The position numbers were made by a program, and so were the translations under genes. 64,000 nt of DNA, taken from Malaya genurostris (lineage: Eukaryota > Arthropoda > Insecta > Diptera > Culicidae). Below, in pieces: positions 32,321-44,649 of the stretch (the stretch's first letter is position 1; the number at the start of each line of letters is the position of its first letter). The notes below the pieces were generated by a model. That model saw only the letters and a list, made by a program, of their open reading frames with translations, was not told where the DNA came from and did no database searches. The DNA lies in the NCBI RefSeq assembly GCF_030247185.1, contig NC_080571.1, forward strand, positions 10,856,631 to 10,920,630, given 5' to 3'.

Positions 32321-34439
32321 TAACTCGGCCTACTAAACTGACTCGGCTTACTCATGATCATTCGACCAAATTCAATTCGACCAATCATGCCGTTCTTTTG
32401 CAATCCGAATGACACATTATCTTCTGTCCGCTGCTCTACCTCCAAAACCAAGCATAAGGGAAAGCAAAGTGAAAATCTTCCGAAATGTATCTACTTTCTT
32501 AGAACAAAAAAAAATTCGCATGGAGTGGAGAACACCGTTTGAGACATGTGGGAGATTTACACGGGGAAGCACGTGGCAGCACGATTCCCAGCTATTTTTA
32601 AAGTGCTCCGAAAGACATATAGAGTAATTTTCTTCCGCAGTTGATGCTTCCCGGTTCCGAGTAGCGAAGTCATACATCCTGTGGCAAAACCATTTTCTTA
32701 TGCCTCTGTGCCTCTCCTTTTCGCACCGTTCGGCAGGATTCTTTTCTAGCGAATACCTTAGCCTAAAACAAACTTAAAACAGCTTCATCTCGCTGTATGG
32801 GAAAAGTTCGTTCGGAGGAACGAATGGGGATCGGACTTTTGTTTTCGTTTCAGGAACGGTTTTGTAGGAGAAGAGAGGAGTCGGAAACCGCCAAATAGTG
32901 TATCTTTTTCCAGTAACGAGACGGGAGTAATTTTCCGGCTTTACGGAGTTGAATAAAGTTCAAAACTTATACACAACAGAGAAGTTTATTTTTACAGTTT
33001 TTTTGTTGAAATTTTGTTACCACCTAGAACAAGTGTTTCCAAGTTCCGCATATAGCCTTTTCATCTAACGAATCGAATTCTGATTCAAAAGACGCTCTCG
33101 AAAGTTTTGAGAGGGTTCTTATAATCTTCGAAAACTGTAATCCTTCTTTCGATTTTACCTTACTAAAACAACTGAACATATGATTTGAAACTTTAATAAC
33201 AAATCTTTCAGGAATCAGAATTTCATATCAAAATTTCAACAAAGCCTAAATCAACACAGAACGAAACTCCAAAATCAATGAAATAAACCGTGCGTCTCTT
33301 TTCATTTCGGAAATTCGCAATTCATTGGCCGGCCTTGAACAACTTTTTCAACGCTCAGCAGAAACCTAAATCCTGCACTAGATTGTTTTAACGCATTTTC
33401 CACTCGTCATCAGGGCGGTTCTAGACTCTTTTTTCCGATTTTTCACCGACAGCTCCCGTCATATTGTCACCGTTGTGAAATGCTATCGAACCGAGGAAAA
33501 GCTAGGCGTCAAAAACCAACCGAGTCATTTCTTTCAAAGTGCACAATTTTGTCGAGAGCAAATATTTCCAATATGGATTAATTCGTTTGTGCGATGATTC
33601 AATGCTTCGTATGCCACCTGCAGCCCGGGGACGGAACTGAACCGACGCAACGGTTGGAGAGGAATTATTTTTCTAACCACAAACGAGCTGCTGAAATAAT
33701 GACTCGTGATAGGGTTGAGAGCGATGGGGGGATGTAGTAGCAGAGTGGCAAAAATTAATTCAGTACCTGGAGCTTCGACGCTGAATGAACGATTTTCGAT
33801 GGCGTCGAAAATAAATATTAGCGAAAAGGATTTTCTCACCTACCATCGTTTCTCGTCGCATTTGAGGAGTGCCTTCGCCGGGTGGTTTTGAATTCATATT
33901 TCGCATTGCCGATGTATTCTCGGTATTATTTAATCTTTTCATTGACAGCCACTCAGCGTTGGTTTTCATTCTTATATTCATCAGGACAATGGAACAGTGT
34001 CTAATTTGTCAGTTTTTGGCTGAGAAAACAAAAAACATGTTAGAAGCAAATATTTCACTAACGGTGTTCACAGCGTCTAATGAATTTTCATACCAATAAT
34101 CTAACCAAACTCAAGTAACCATATGCCTCCAATCATATTGAGTCTTGGCACTATTGTTGAGATTTACCCAGCCAAAATATTGTGTAACTTCCCAGATTTA
34201 CCCAGCCAAAATATTGTGTAACTTCTCGCAGTTTTGGGACAGTTTATAATTGATCTCACCAACACTAAGAAAAGAATAAACGCAGTTTGTCATATTCGAA
34301 ATCTTGCTACAAACAACATTAAATACGCATTAGAAAACTAAATGATAATTTTATACAAATTATCGATGAAAGCTACAAACAACAACTCAATGGAACACTT
34401 TCCATAATAGTAATGCTGACGAATTGAGAAAAGACGACA
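32321..34439. other. Intergenic, no gene seen
   Basis: No domain or repeat partner was recognised. The phrase 'cccagccaaaatattgtgtaacttc' is repeated in tandem at 34168-34226. Several open frames of 60-100 codons overlap on both strands without support. Confidence 0.3.
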
Positions 34440-35165
34440 ATAACAGTTGCAAAACTTAACAAACTTGGATTCGGCGGATCACTACTTAAATGGCTACAGT
34501 CTTATCTAATTGGTCGTGAAATGTCAGTAAAAATCGGAGACTGCGTTACAACACCTTACGCAGTCTGCTCTGGAGTCCCTCAAGGCAGTCACTTGAGACC
34601 GTTTTTATTCTTGCTCTACCTCAATGATCTCAATGTTATATTGAAATGCCACAAACTATCTTTCGCAGATGAATTTAAACTATATTATCTAATAAAATCA
34701 CCTAACGACACCATATTTTTGCAGTCACAGCTTGATCTATTCGTGAACCGGTGTATTAGCAATTGAATGGTTTTAAATGCCTCGAAATGTTCCGTTATGT
34801 CGTTTACTCGCAAACACTCGTTTATTAGGTACGGCTATAACATTTTGCAGAACATACTTGAACGTGAGTCTATCGTTAAAGATTTAGGTATCATTCTTGA
34901 TATGAAGCTGGATCTAAAAAGTCATATCGATTATGTGATTTCTAAGTTTTTAGGTTTGGTGTTTTCGCATCACCAAGTTCTCTAGTCCGCTCGACACTTG
35001 AATATTCAGCTGTTGTCTGGTCACTTCATTATCAAACGGACATAGAGCTGATTTACTTCAATCACGTATCGACTGTCCCGAGCTTCTGCAGTTGAATAAT
35101 CTCGACAATCATCGACGTAATATACGTTACCACTCCTTTCTCAGATTACCTATTTCAAGAACAAA
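34440..35165 (+). pseudogene. Jockey-like reverse transcriptase relic
   Basis: A frame reads 'KLGFGGSLLKWLQSYLIGR' (about 34466-34520), 'SGVPQGSHLRPFLF' (about 34566-34610), 'LYLNDL', then 'SFADEFKLYY' (about 34660-34690), 'LNASKCSVMSFTR' (about 34773-34810) and 'VKDLGIILDMKL' (about 34880-34912). This is the RT palm and thumb order of jockey-clade LINEs. The catalytic FADD box reads FADE, and a stop interrupts after 'RCISN'. The frame breaks again near 34983. It is a fragment without endonuclease or tail. Confidence 0.85.
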
Positions 35166-35189
35166 TTATGGTTATAATGAACGAATCAG

Positions 35190-35371
35190 GGTAATTTCGC
35201 CGAAAGCCATTGCACCGAAAACCGTTTGACGGAAAGCCATTTCGCCGAATGCCATTTCGCCGAAAGCCATTTCGCCGAAAGCCATTTCGCCGAATGCCAT
35301 TTTGCCGAATGCCATTTCGCCGAATGCCATTTCGCCGAAAGCCATTTTGCCGAAAGGGTCATTTCGCCAAA
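35190..35371. repeat. 15-bp minisatellite (TTCGCCGAA type), locus 2
   Basis: About twelve units of 'gccatttcgccgaaa/t' are arranged head to tail, opening 'aatcagggtaatttcgcc' and closing 'aaagggtcatttcgccaaa'. The opening and closing phrases match those of locus 1 at 26056-26200. Confidence 0.9.
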
Positions 35372-35739
35372 TCCTGAAATCGTCTTAAAATCGTAATTAA
35401 AATGGATTTAAAATATAGACAAATGAAAGATGATAGCGTTAACGTCCGTTTTGTTAACCTATAATTGTACTTCTCGAAAAAAGATTGATTCATGAACTTC
35501 AGAACGGAGTTTCCAAGAAAACTTGTTAACTATTAGCTACTAAGCATCAAAGCAATTGCATAGGTGTATCTACCAGGCAAATGTATGTGGTGAACTAATT
35601 GAAAGAATATCCAATGCGGCTTCGCCACATCGATTTGGTTCATGTGCTGTCCAACCTCGCTACCTTTTTTTATGGAAAAGTAACATAAAAATTAAACTTG
35701 AAATAATCAGCTACAACCAGAGCGACGAAGCAAGCATTA

Positions 35740-36662
35740 GTCTTCTAGACTTCTCAGTCTTCTAGTCTCCTGATCTTCTAATCTTCTAGTTGCCTGGCTT
35801 TCTAGTCTTCCTGCATTCTAGTCATCTAGACTTTAAGTCTTCTGGTCTTCTAGTCTTCTAGTCTGCTAGTCTTCTATTCCTGAGTCTTCTAGTCTCCTGA
35901 TCTTCTAATCTTCTAATTGCCTAGCTTTCTAGTCTCCCTGCATTCTAGTCATCTAGATTTTAAGTTCTGGTCTTCTAATCCTCTAGTCTTCTAGTCTGCT
36001 AGTCTTCTATTCCTGAGTCTTCTAGTCTCCTGATCTTCTAATCTTCTAGTTGCCTGGCTTTCTAGTCTTCCTGCATTCTAGTCATCTAGACTTTAAGTTC
36101 TGGTCTTCTAATCCTCTAGTCTTCTAGTCTGCTAGTCTTCTATTCCTGAGTCTTCTAGTCTCCTGATCTTCTAATCTTCTGGTTGCCTGGCTTTCTAGTC
36201 TTCCTGCATTCTAGTCATCTAGACTTTAAGTCTTCTGGTCTTCTAGTCTTCTAGTCTTCTAGTCTTCTAGTCTTCTAGTCTTCTAGTCTTCTAGTCTGCT
36301 AGTCTTCTATTCCTGAGTCTTCTAGTCTCCTGATCTTCTAATCTTCTAATTGCCTAGCCTTCTAGTCTCCCTGCATTCTAGTCATCTAGACTTTAAGTTC
36401 TGGTCTTCTAATCCTCTAGTCTTCTAGTCTGCTAGTCTTCTATTCCTGAGTTTTCTAGTCTCCTGATCTTCTAATCGTCTTATTGCATAGCCTTCCTGCA
36501 TTCTAGTCATCTAAACTTTAAGTCGTCTGGTCTTCTAGTCTTCTAGTCCTCTAGTCTTCTAGTCTGCTAGTCTTCCAGTCTTCTTGTCTTCAATTCCTCC
36601 TGTTTGCTACTCTTCTAGTATCCCTGTCTTCTAGTCTTCTCTTCTTCCTGTCTTTTAGTCAA
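35740..36662. repeat. Satellite: 8-bp unit in 133-bp higher-order repeat
   Basis: The basic unit is CTTCTAGT (period 8). Variant units fall in a fixed order to give a larger repeat: 'ttcctgagt' recurs at 35877, 36010, 36143, 36310 and 36443, that is 133 bp apart, except one interval of 167 bp expanded by extra 8-mers. Both sides of the array carry a related sequence ('tttttttatgg.aaa', 'aataatcagctacaacc', at 35667-35720 and 36673-36718). Confidence 0.9.
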
Positions 36663-38484
36663 CTAGAAAACATTTTTTTATGGGAAATTAACAAACTTGG
36701 AATAATCAGCTACAACCTAAGCGACAAAAAAGCACTACAAATAGAAACTTAACTCAATGAACTGTCAAACACTTGGCTTCCAAGAAAATGATCGAACACG
36801 GCAAGATGTACTCGAAATTCTCAGTTTCGGTGTCATATCACTAGAGAAACTGTGTCATAAGTGCAGTGAAGCGGACATCGAACGAATAGTTTCTGTCAGA
36901 GGCATGAACAATCCACCGTTCTAGAAGTGCTGGGCAAGATGCAGCCAATCAGTGACAAGATCAAAGGCCGTTTCTTCAATTACGGTATCGTTAACATACA
37001 CAACCCTCACGAAACGAGACACGTCAAGAGAATAACCCTAATCTCGACCTGTCGCGTAGCGGAGATATAGAAACAATTTAAAATTGTTATGATCACCCTA
37101 ATTTGCTTAAACTAAGATCGCTTCCTTTTGTCGTTAAACTTTTTATAAAAAAAAATATTTTTTTTCCTATCTCTACTTCATTAATTCAACAATGAAATTT
37201 AACAAATATGACAATCATAATCCACGGAAAAAAAACTTACACCAGCTCACTTTATTGCATCCTTCTGCGAAGCGAGTAAAGGCTGATATCCAACAGAACA
37301 CATTCGTTAATCTAAGATCGTATCATACCAAGTATCATCGACGCCATCGCCTGCCTACATCCTGATCCATCAGAAAAAAGAAAATATTGTAACTTCAATC
37401 CCCTCACCGAGCATCGATAAATTTAATCTCTGGTTGCTCAATAATAACACTCTAACAAACACCGGAGTCTACTCCATGACACAGGAATAATGCATTTTGA
37501 TCCCCTATAGTCTCCGTCAGCCCTTCGTCCGCCGCCACCAGCACGTGAGCGGTTTCACGAGCACCACACGGTTCGGTCCTGCGAAAGAAAACACGGCCAG
37601 AACAAGGAGAAAGAATCCCGCTGAAAATGCAGAAATCGTATATTCAATAATTCTTTCAAAAGTAAACAAGCTGACTCGCCGAAAGCGGATGGCTATGAGC
37701 GCACTGTGGCAGGCAGGCAGACAGGCAGGCATGCAGCCAGGACAGGTACTCTTATGCATTGCAATGCAACACCTGACACTGAGCTGCCGCTGCCGCTGCT
37801 GCTGCTGCTTTTGCCATATCGAAACCGCTTATTCTGTAGCTGCCAGTACATAGTGTGCACTATGCTTCCTTGCTCTGGTTGCTCAATCGAGGCATGAATC
37901 ATACTCGAATCATGTCGAAGCGAAAAGGGATTTTTTTTCTTTTTTTCTCCTTATCCTGGTACGTCTTCTCATCGCCAGATCGGTTGCTGGTGCTCGAAGC
38001 TGGCCACCTTCCTGGTAGGATGTGCAAGTTGAGTAAAAGCAAGTAGAAAATGTTTTCGCCGGAGAAAAGAGAACACTTAAGGGAGTTTTCCAATAAGGAA
38101 ATATGATTGTCTAGCTAGTGAAAAAACCGTTATGCACTTTAAGGGATTCCCGATTCTTTCAAGCGTGTATGTGCATGAGATAGAAATGAAAAAAAAACGG
38201 AAACGGTTATAAGACGCTTATCGTGACAAAAAGTGGATAAAAGGAACCAAGGTGAAATTGTTTTCGACGAACCACTTACGTGCGAAAGCGTGCAAAAGCT
38301 TATGAGGAAAAGAATCATAAATGTTCAGAATGATGTAGATGGGTTTGTTCGGACAAAGTGGTTATGGTAGAAATTCCAGTACATATATGGGTTTATACGC
38401 GTTTTTAGTTTGTTTATTAATCAATCAAGTTCTCACGCATTAGCTAGAAAAGCGAATACGAAATTATTGCAGTGCAATTGTTCT
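36663..38484. other. Intergenic with small microsatellites, no gene seen
   Basis: The stretch holds 'ggcaggcaggcagacaggcaggc' (37709-37731) and a (GCTGCC/GCTGCT)n run (37783-37808). A 118-codon frame (37497-37853, +) is largely made of these repeats at its end and has no domain. I do not call it. Confidence 0.35.
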
Positions 38485-38758
38485 CACGAGTAGAGACGGC
38501 GTTCGACGTCCCTTGGCTTCAATTCATACGGCATCAAATTGTCTACCGTTCGCATATTTTCCATTACTTCTCAACGTTGACAAATAGCTGACTGAGTAAG
38601 TTCGAGTAATTTTGCAAGTTCTTTTTTCGTTTTCAACGAGTCTGGGTCGAAAAATTCTTTATCTTTAATGTTTGTTGACAATCCAGCTCGTTCTTCGTCT
38701 TCGAAATCAAAATTGTTGCTTTCAAACCATTTCGGCAGCTGTTTTTTACCTTTTTTAT
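38485..38758 (-). pseudogene. Mariner transposase N-terminal relic
   Basis: The minus strand reads 'WFESNNFDFEDEERAGLS' (about 38675-38735), 'TKKELAKLLELTQSAICQR' (about 38577-38635), an in-frame stop, and 'MPYELKPRDVERR' (about 38487-38530). These correspond to the two helix-turn-helix modules and the WVPHEL-type linker of mauritiana/mellifera-type mariners. The catalytic domain is absent. The copy lies directly upstream of R copy 2. Confidence 0.75.
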
Positions 38759-38769
38759 AAATATAAAAA

Positions 38770-38875
38770 ATAGGTATAGAATTCGCACAAACTAAAGAAA
38801 ATTTTTCCGAAGCCCGGAGGGCCGAATGTCATATACCAATCGATTCTGCTCGACGAACTGAGCAAATGTCCGTGT

Positions 38876-38907
<32 letters not shown>

Positions 38908-41070
38908 CTGTATGTGTGTTGTCAATTAAGAGGTCGAGATCTCAGAGATGGCTGGACCGATTTTGATCAAACTAGTCGCAAATGAAAGGTCTCCCCGTCA
39001 CCCAGAACGCTATTTAATGGATTTTGGATCGGATGTTTACTTTTTGAGTTATACGAAGTTTTATGCCAAAATTTCTAGTTTTTTGACAGTATCTGTCACA
39101 ATTGACCTTGAAACAGAATATATTTTCAGACTTAGATTACGCACGGTAATACCTATCCAACAAGCCATAGATTGTTAAAATTCGTCCATTTTAACGGAGA
39201 TATCGAAATTTTTTGTGTAAGCGACTTTTTCCCCTATTCCAGCAGTAGAAGTTTTGAGCGCTGTCTGACAAAGAAATGCTTGGGAGCAACATAAAACACG
39301 ATTTTTTATACTGTAACATACATTTGTTTCTAAGTACCCAAAAGACTGTATACAGCATGATATTTTGCCTCGGACCGATTTTAGCACGGTTTGTTTATGG
39401 CAACATAATCGTTCGAATATGCCATTTGTAAACCAGACGATGGCAGAATTTTCGAGTTGAAAGCAATTCCATAATTATATTGATTCAAGCTACTTACAGC
39501 AATAAATGCTGGAAGAACATAACACCCATATACCATTCGAATCAGTTCGTCGAGATCAGCAAATGCGTGTGTGACAAATAATTTCATTCAATTTTTTTCG
39601 GAGATGACTCAACCGTTTTCTACGAACTCAGATTAATATGAAAAGTTGTATACTCCCAAATAAGGTTCCTGAATTATGTTGGGCTCCGACCTCTGGTTCC
39701 GGAACTACAGGATTATATGTAAAACGAAATTAAAACTGTGTAACTCATTTTTCTCGTAGATGGCTGAACCGATCTAAGATTCAAATGAAAAGTTTTAAGA
39801 TTCTATAAAACATCTTGTTTTTCAATCAGATCCAACTTCCGGTTTCGGAGATAGTATAAAAATGACTATTTTACATAAATTAATCAGGTTTATCGGGTTA
39901 GCAGATTTGGATAGTCGATAACCAAATAAACTTATTCCATTTTTAGTGGTAATCATTTTCCGATTCGGATTTAATTCGCACTACGATTTCTAAATGATGT
40001 CTACACTAATTTTCAAACATTTTGAAACAAATGTAAACTATACAGCTACTCAGGTGAATTTATCTGCCTTCGGCTACACGGAATTTCGAATTCCGGTTCC
40101 AGTATCGAATCGTTTCTCAAAGCTCAATCGTTTTCTCAAAAAAAAAGCCAAATCGAATTTTAGAAACAAAAGTTTAAATTAAAATAAATCCAATTTTATC
40201 CAATTCTGACTTCCGATTCTGGAATTGTAGAATGATGAATTTTTAAAATTCAAAGCGATATAGAAGATGACAATCCCGAAAAGCGTTAAAGTTGGACTCA
40301 AAAATATTGCAATTTATTCGTCATATGGCCATACGAATCGGTTTGGGTTACGCTGGTTCCTGAATACCGGCTCTAGAAGTACTTTAAATTACCCTAAACC
40401 AAGGATAGCTTTTATCGTATCAAAGAACGTTCACTGGCAACTCTTCACACGATTGAATCAGTGCCATCAAAGAGAGACGGAAATCATCGCAACAACGAAA
40501 ACCCGGCATGGCTCATTTAACATAGAATCGACACCAGTGCGAGAGCGAATTTCTCTCGATGACATTTCTGAGAATCAAAGGTTAGCACGCTGCTGTGGAG
40601 ATTCTCTCTGAAGCAACAAACGGTCGCTCATTCTCGTTTCGCGATCCGATTCTATACAGGCAGTTGACCTGTATAGACTGTAATTTTTATTAAGGGCGTG
40701 AAATACTCAGAGTATGAAGTGGAGCGAAGAAATGTAGCAAAATTCTCTCACGGCTCATGCATTGAGAGACTCGAGTTCTTGTAGCATCTTCTACAGGATT
40801 GAAAATGTTGTTTACAATATAGATAGCAATGTAGCAGCTTCTGTCAAATTATCGGCAATCACCAACACTGCCCTAAACTCTAAAGTGGAAATCACTTCGA
40901 CATATCATGGAATGTTTAATTGATTGTTACACTTTTAGATTCACATTCGATCCGATTTGCAGTTTCGACATTACCGAATAATGAGTGATTAAAATCTCAA
41001 ATTGCCACTTAAAACGACGGACATTAGAATAATGTCATGAAAACTGATACACCGAAGAATATTCATAAAA
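38770..41070 (+). repeat. Long interspersed repeat R, copy 2
   Basis: This copy is collinear with 1845-3600: 'atgtcatataccaatcgattc' (38828 / 1914), a (GT)n run (about 38875-38920), 'gatctcagagatggctggaccg' (38937), 'ataccattcgaatcagttcg' (39531 / 2540) and 'ctctaaagtggaaat' (40876 / 3435). It is interrupted by the hAT-type insertion at 40400-40870, which copy 1 lacks. Confidence 0.8.
40400..40870. mobile_element. hAT-like miniature element (471 bp)
   Basis: The insertion is flanked by the 8-bp duplication CCCTAAAC (40392-40399 and 40871-40878). The right end read inward is CAGTGTTGGTGATTGCCG, a typical hAT end; the left end CAAGGATAGCTTTTATCG is an imperfect match. A longer relative lies at 54172-54864. 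R copy 1 (around 3420) serves as an empty site. No transposase is encoded. Confidence 0.8.
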
Positions 41071-42040
41071 CAGGCGGGTGGGTAATGTCAGAGACATAAC
41101 TGGATGTCGTAAATACGAATTTGACAATTTACATGTTCTTTAACACTTCCGAATATCAATTAGTTGATCAATTGTATGAATTATGCAGGCAATCCCTTTT
41201 TTCAAATGTTTTGCATAAACAAAGAAGGCTTACTCGATTACTGTGAATTTCACACAGCGAAAAGTGCACAAATCTAATCAAATTGTTCTAGATTTGCATC
41301 AAACTGAGGATATTTACCTTCGATTTGCGAGCAAGAAATCCTCTAATAGTTCTTTAGAAAACTTTTAGAGCCATTAGAACGGCTGATTTTGTGTGATGCT
41401 ACCACCGTTGTCCTCTTTTCGGTTTTTTTTCACCAATGCAAACGGCTAGCAGCTGTTACGTAATCGCCCTTGTCGGAAGCGAAACTAGGTTTGCAAACGA
41501 CACACAATACATCTGCTCGCAGTGGCGATAGAATCCGAACTGATCCAATTTTTGTTAAGAGGTTTCCTTTTACGTGATTTCGTTTGTAGCTTTTTCACTA
41601 ATGGGCGGTCCTAACGGCTATAAGAATAGCAGCATATAGAATTTTAATGTCGATTATTTAATTTTGGATTTGAATTTTATTGAAAGAAACTACGGGATTC
41701 ATTCCTGCCTTTCAGAAGGACCAAATTGTGGAACTCACTACGATATTAAGCACTGTTCGGAACAGTGGCAAACGCGCCTTATGAATTATCCTGTTTGATA
41801 CTCGTTTATACCAAACATTTCAGAAAAGTTTAGTTTTGAATTGTTTGAGATTATGTCACACAACTGAAAATTCTATCATAAAATTGTGATCATATTTCCG
41901 ATGGCATGTAGCAAGAATTATGTTGATTCGTTAGATACAACAAGAGATATTCACGATCAAAAACTTATCACTCTCTCAGAGGGTAAATTTTGAAAAGGCG
42001 CCCCATAGTAAAGTAAGTCACGACAAAAAACACATCCGGA
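41071..42040 (+). repeat. Repeat S-related sequence following R copy 2
   Basis: The stretch shares 'ggcgggtgggtaatgtcagagacataactgg' wording with 9610, the 'gttctttagaaaac.tttagagccattaga' block with 4330 and 7985, and 'gatacaacaagagatattcacgatcaaaa ... gagggtaaattttgaaaaggcg' with 8418-8490. Confidence 0.6.
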
Positions 42041-42278
42041 TAGATAAAAAAAAGGTATCATCTCACTGCAAGGTGGATTAGGCACGTTTTTCATGTTGCA
42101 ATAATTCGCCTCAATTCGCTATAAAATTCGACCCTTTTTATAGTGAATAAAGGATTGTTGCACATACTGATTCTAAAGCTGTATGACAGTAACTTCCCAA
42201 TGCACATTTGAAAAGGTACTTGATAAAAATTAAGTTACGCCATCTGTTAAAAACGACACGAACTTATTTATACACCTA

Positions 42279-43202
42279 ACACATGGATCAATAAGTCCCG
42301 AGACTAACAATGGAAACAACATTTTTTTGCAAAAATTTTTTTTATTCATCAACATAATCACCTTTTAGGGTGATACAATGGTTCCAACGTTTTTCCAATT
42401 TTTCAATACCATGTTTATAAAAAAATTATCTTTCGCTTCAAAATAAGCTTCAGTTTCAGCAATGACCTCCTCATTTGAGCCAAATCTTTTTCCCTGCTGG
42501 AGCATTTTTTAAGATCAGCAAAGAGCCAGTAGTCACTGGGGGCTAAATCTGGCGAGTATGGGGGGTGGGGAAGCAGATCAAAGCCCAACTCGTTCAATTT
42601 CGCCATTGTTTTCTTCGACTTGTGGTAGGGTGCATTTTGTTCCATCGAAAGCAATCGCGGCACCCACTTGGAAAAAACCTTTTTCATGCTCAATTTTTCA
42701 TGAAGGATAGTAAATACACTTCCATATGATATCTGTGTCATCTCAGCAATCTCACGGAGCTTCACTTTACGATCTTTCATTATAATTTTTGTCACTTCAC
42801 TCACATTTTTCGGTGTAACGGCTTCCACAGGTCTACCCGAGCGTTCCGCGTCATTTGTGTCGGTACGACCACGTTTAAACTCGGCGAACCACCGACAAAT
42901 CGTTGCTTTTGATGGACAAGAGTCCGGATAACATTTTTCAATTCATTGTTTCGCTTGCACGGTGTTTTTACCCATTAAAAAAAACAATGTTTTATCAAAA
43001 CACGAAACTCGGTTTTTTCCATTTTTTTAAACAAACTACAAAACGACTTTACTCCAACCTCGATAACTCAGCTGTTTCTGGTCGGATCGACTTAAAATTT
43101 TGACCCGTTTCAAGCAAAGGTTAGTACTCTAGAAAGACGTGGTTACTGGTTTACTACGAGCGCCATCATTGCTTTAGTCTCGGGACTTATTGATCCATGT
43201 GT
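42279..43202 (-). mobile_element. Mariner element, internally deleted (924 bp)
   Basis: The inverted ends ACACATGGATCAATAAGTCC (left, 42279) and its complement at the right (ending 43202) are 24 bp or more in length and flanked by TA (42277-42278 and 43203-43204). The interior carries a deleted transposase gene on the minus strand. Confidence 0.92.
42385..42985 (-). pseudogene. Mariner transposase with core deletion
   Basis: On the minus strand the N-terminal part reads 'IMKDRKVKLREIAEMTQISYG' in shorter blocks (about 42720-42780) and 'FSKWVPRLLSMEQ' (about 42642-42680). It then jumps directly to 'NAPYHKSKKTMAKLNELGFD' (about 42580-42640), just past the second catalytic aspartate, and to 'HPPYSPDLAPSDYWLF' (about 42520-42570) with the third. 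The missing stretch contains the first and second catalytic aspartates. The end is frameshifted. Sequence upstream of 42828 still resembles the N-terminal portion but with broken frame. Confidence 0.85.
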
Positions 43203-43204
43203 TA

Positions 43205-44570
43205 TTATAATACCACGGTCGAAAAGTCCCCGGTCTGACAAAGAAAATTTCTATTTTATTCATGAATGCATCCTCCACTTACTCATCTCTAATGGATGTT
43301 TTTTCTGGCTGTTACATCCATAGTCACATCCATCCACAGGTCCATGATGAGCAGCCAAAGATTACTGAACAAAAGTTTCAGTTGGATGAAAGATGTGAAA
43401 AAAACAATTCAATACTGGAACCGGAATACGAAAATCGGTGTAGCCGAAGTCAGATAAATTCACCGGAGAAGCTGTATAGTTTACATTTGATTCGAAAAGT
43501 TCCAAAATCAATGTATACATCATTGAGAAATCGTAGTGCGAACTAAATTTTTGGGTACCTTCCGGATCGAAAACTGAATACTGCTAAAACTTTAATAAAT
43601 TTATTTGGTTATCAACTATCCAAATCGGCAAATCCAATAAACCTGATTATTTTATGTGAAATGGACATTTTTATACCAATCACCCTATATTTCCTAAACC
43701 GGAAGTCGGATCTGACTAAAAAGTAAGATGTTTTATAGGATTTTAAGACCTTTCATTTGAATCTTGAATGGTTCTTAAATTTAATTTGAATTTTAGATAA
43801 GTTCAGCCTTCTTCGAGAAAAAATGGGTTACGTTATTTTAAGTTCGTTTCACATATCATCCTGTAGTTCCAGAACCAGAAGTCGGATCAAATTGAAATTC
43901 AGGAACCTTGTTTAAGAGTATACCACTTTTCATATGAATCTGAGTGTGTAGAAAACGGTTGACCCATCTCCGAGAAAATTATTATCACACACGCATTTGC
44001 TGATCTCGACGAACTGATTCGAATGGTATATGGGTGTTATGTTCTTCCAGTATTGATTGCTGTAAGTAGTTTAAATCGATATAATCATGAAATTGTTTTT
44101 AATTCGAAAATGCTGCCATCTTTTCCATAATCTGGTTTACTTATGTCATATTCGAACGATTATGCTGCCAAAAACAAACCGTGCTAAAATCGATCCGAGG
44201 TAAAATATCATGAAAAAAGATACTGTACACAGTCTTTTTGGTACTTAGAAACAATTGTATATTACAGTATAAAAAATCAGAGCCCTCAAAACTACTACTA
44301 CTGGAATAAGTCAAAAAGTCGCTTACACATAAATATCGATATCTCCATTAAAAATGGACGGATTTTAACAATCTATGGCTTGTTGGATAGCTATTACCGT
44401 GCGGAATCTAAGTCTGAAAACATATTCTTTTTTCAAAGTCAATTGTGACAGATATTATCAAAAAACTGCAAATTTTGACATCAAACTTCGTATAACTCAA
44501 AAAGTAAACATCCGATCTCAAAACCACACACGCACACACACACACACACAATTAAATTCAATTCAATTTT
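43205..44570 (-). repeat. Long interspersed repeat R, copy 3 (inverted), after a mariner-like end
   Basis: From about 43265 to 44560 this is the reverse complement of the R family: 'gaactgattcgaatggtatatgggtgttatg' at 44008-44038 matches the complement of 39515-39550, and the (CA)n run at 44524-44550 matches the GT run of the other copies. The first 55 bp ('accacggtcgaaaagtccccggtctgacaaag', 43214 on) look like an isolated mariner-type terminal repeat next to it. Confidence 0.75.
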
Positions 44571-44649
44571 TCAAATCGTGTATGACTTATTTAGGGGTTT
44601 GGCTTAAAACCCGTTGTTGTGCTTTGGCCACATGATCGATTTCACTATT

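Noticed and set aside
29294..32336. Several long open frames (up to 290 codons) on the + strand
   Set aside because: They arise from a 17-bp minisatellite without stop codons; all three frames show the same repeating peptide.
35190..35371. CRISPR-like array of short repeats
   Set aside because: The units are contiguous 15-mers without spacers, in an animal genome; it is a minisatellite.
37497..37853. 118-codon frame (+)
   Set aside because: Its C-terminal half is translated CTG/GCA-type microsatellite; no domain seen.
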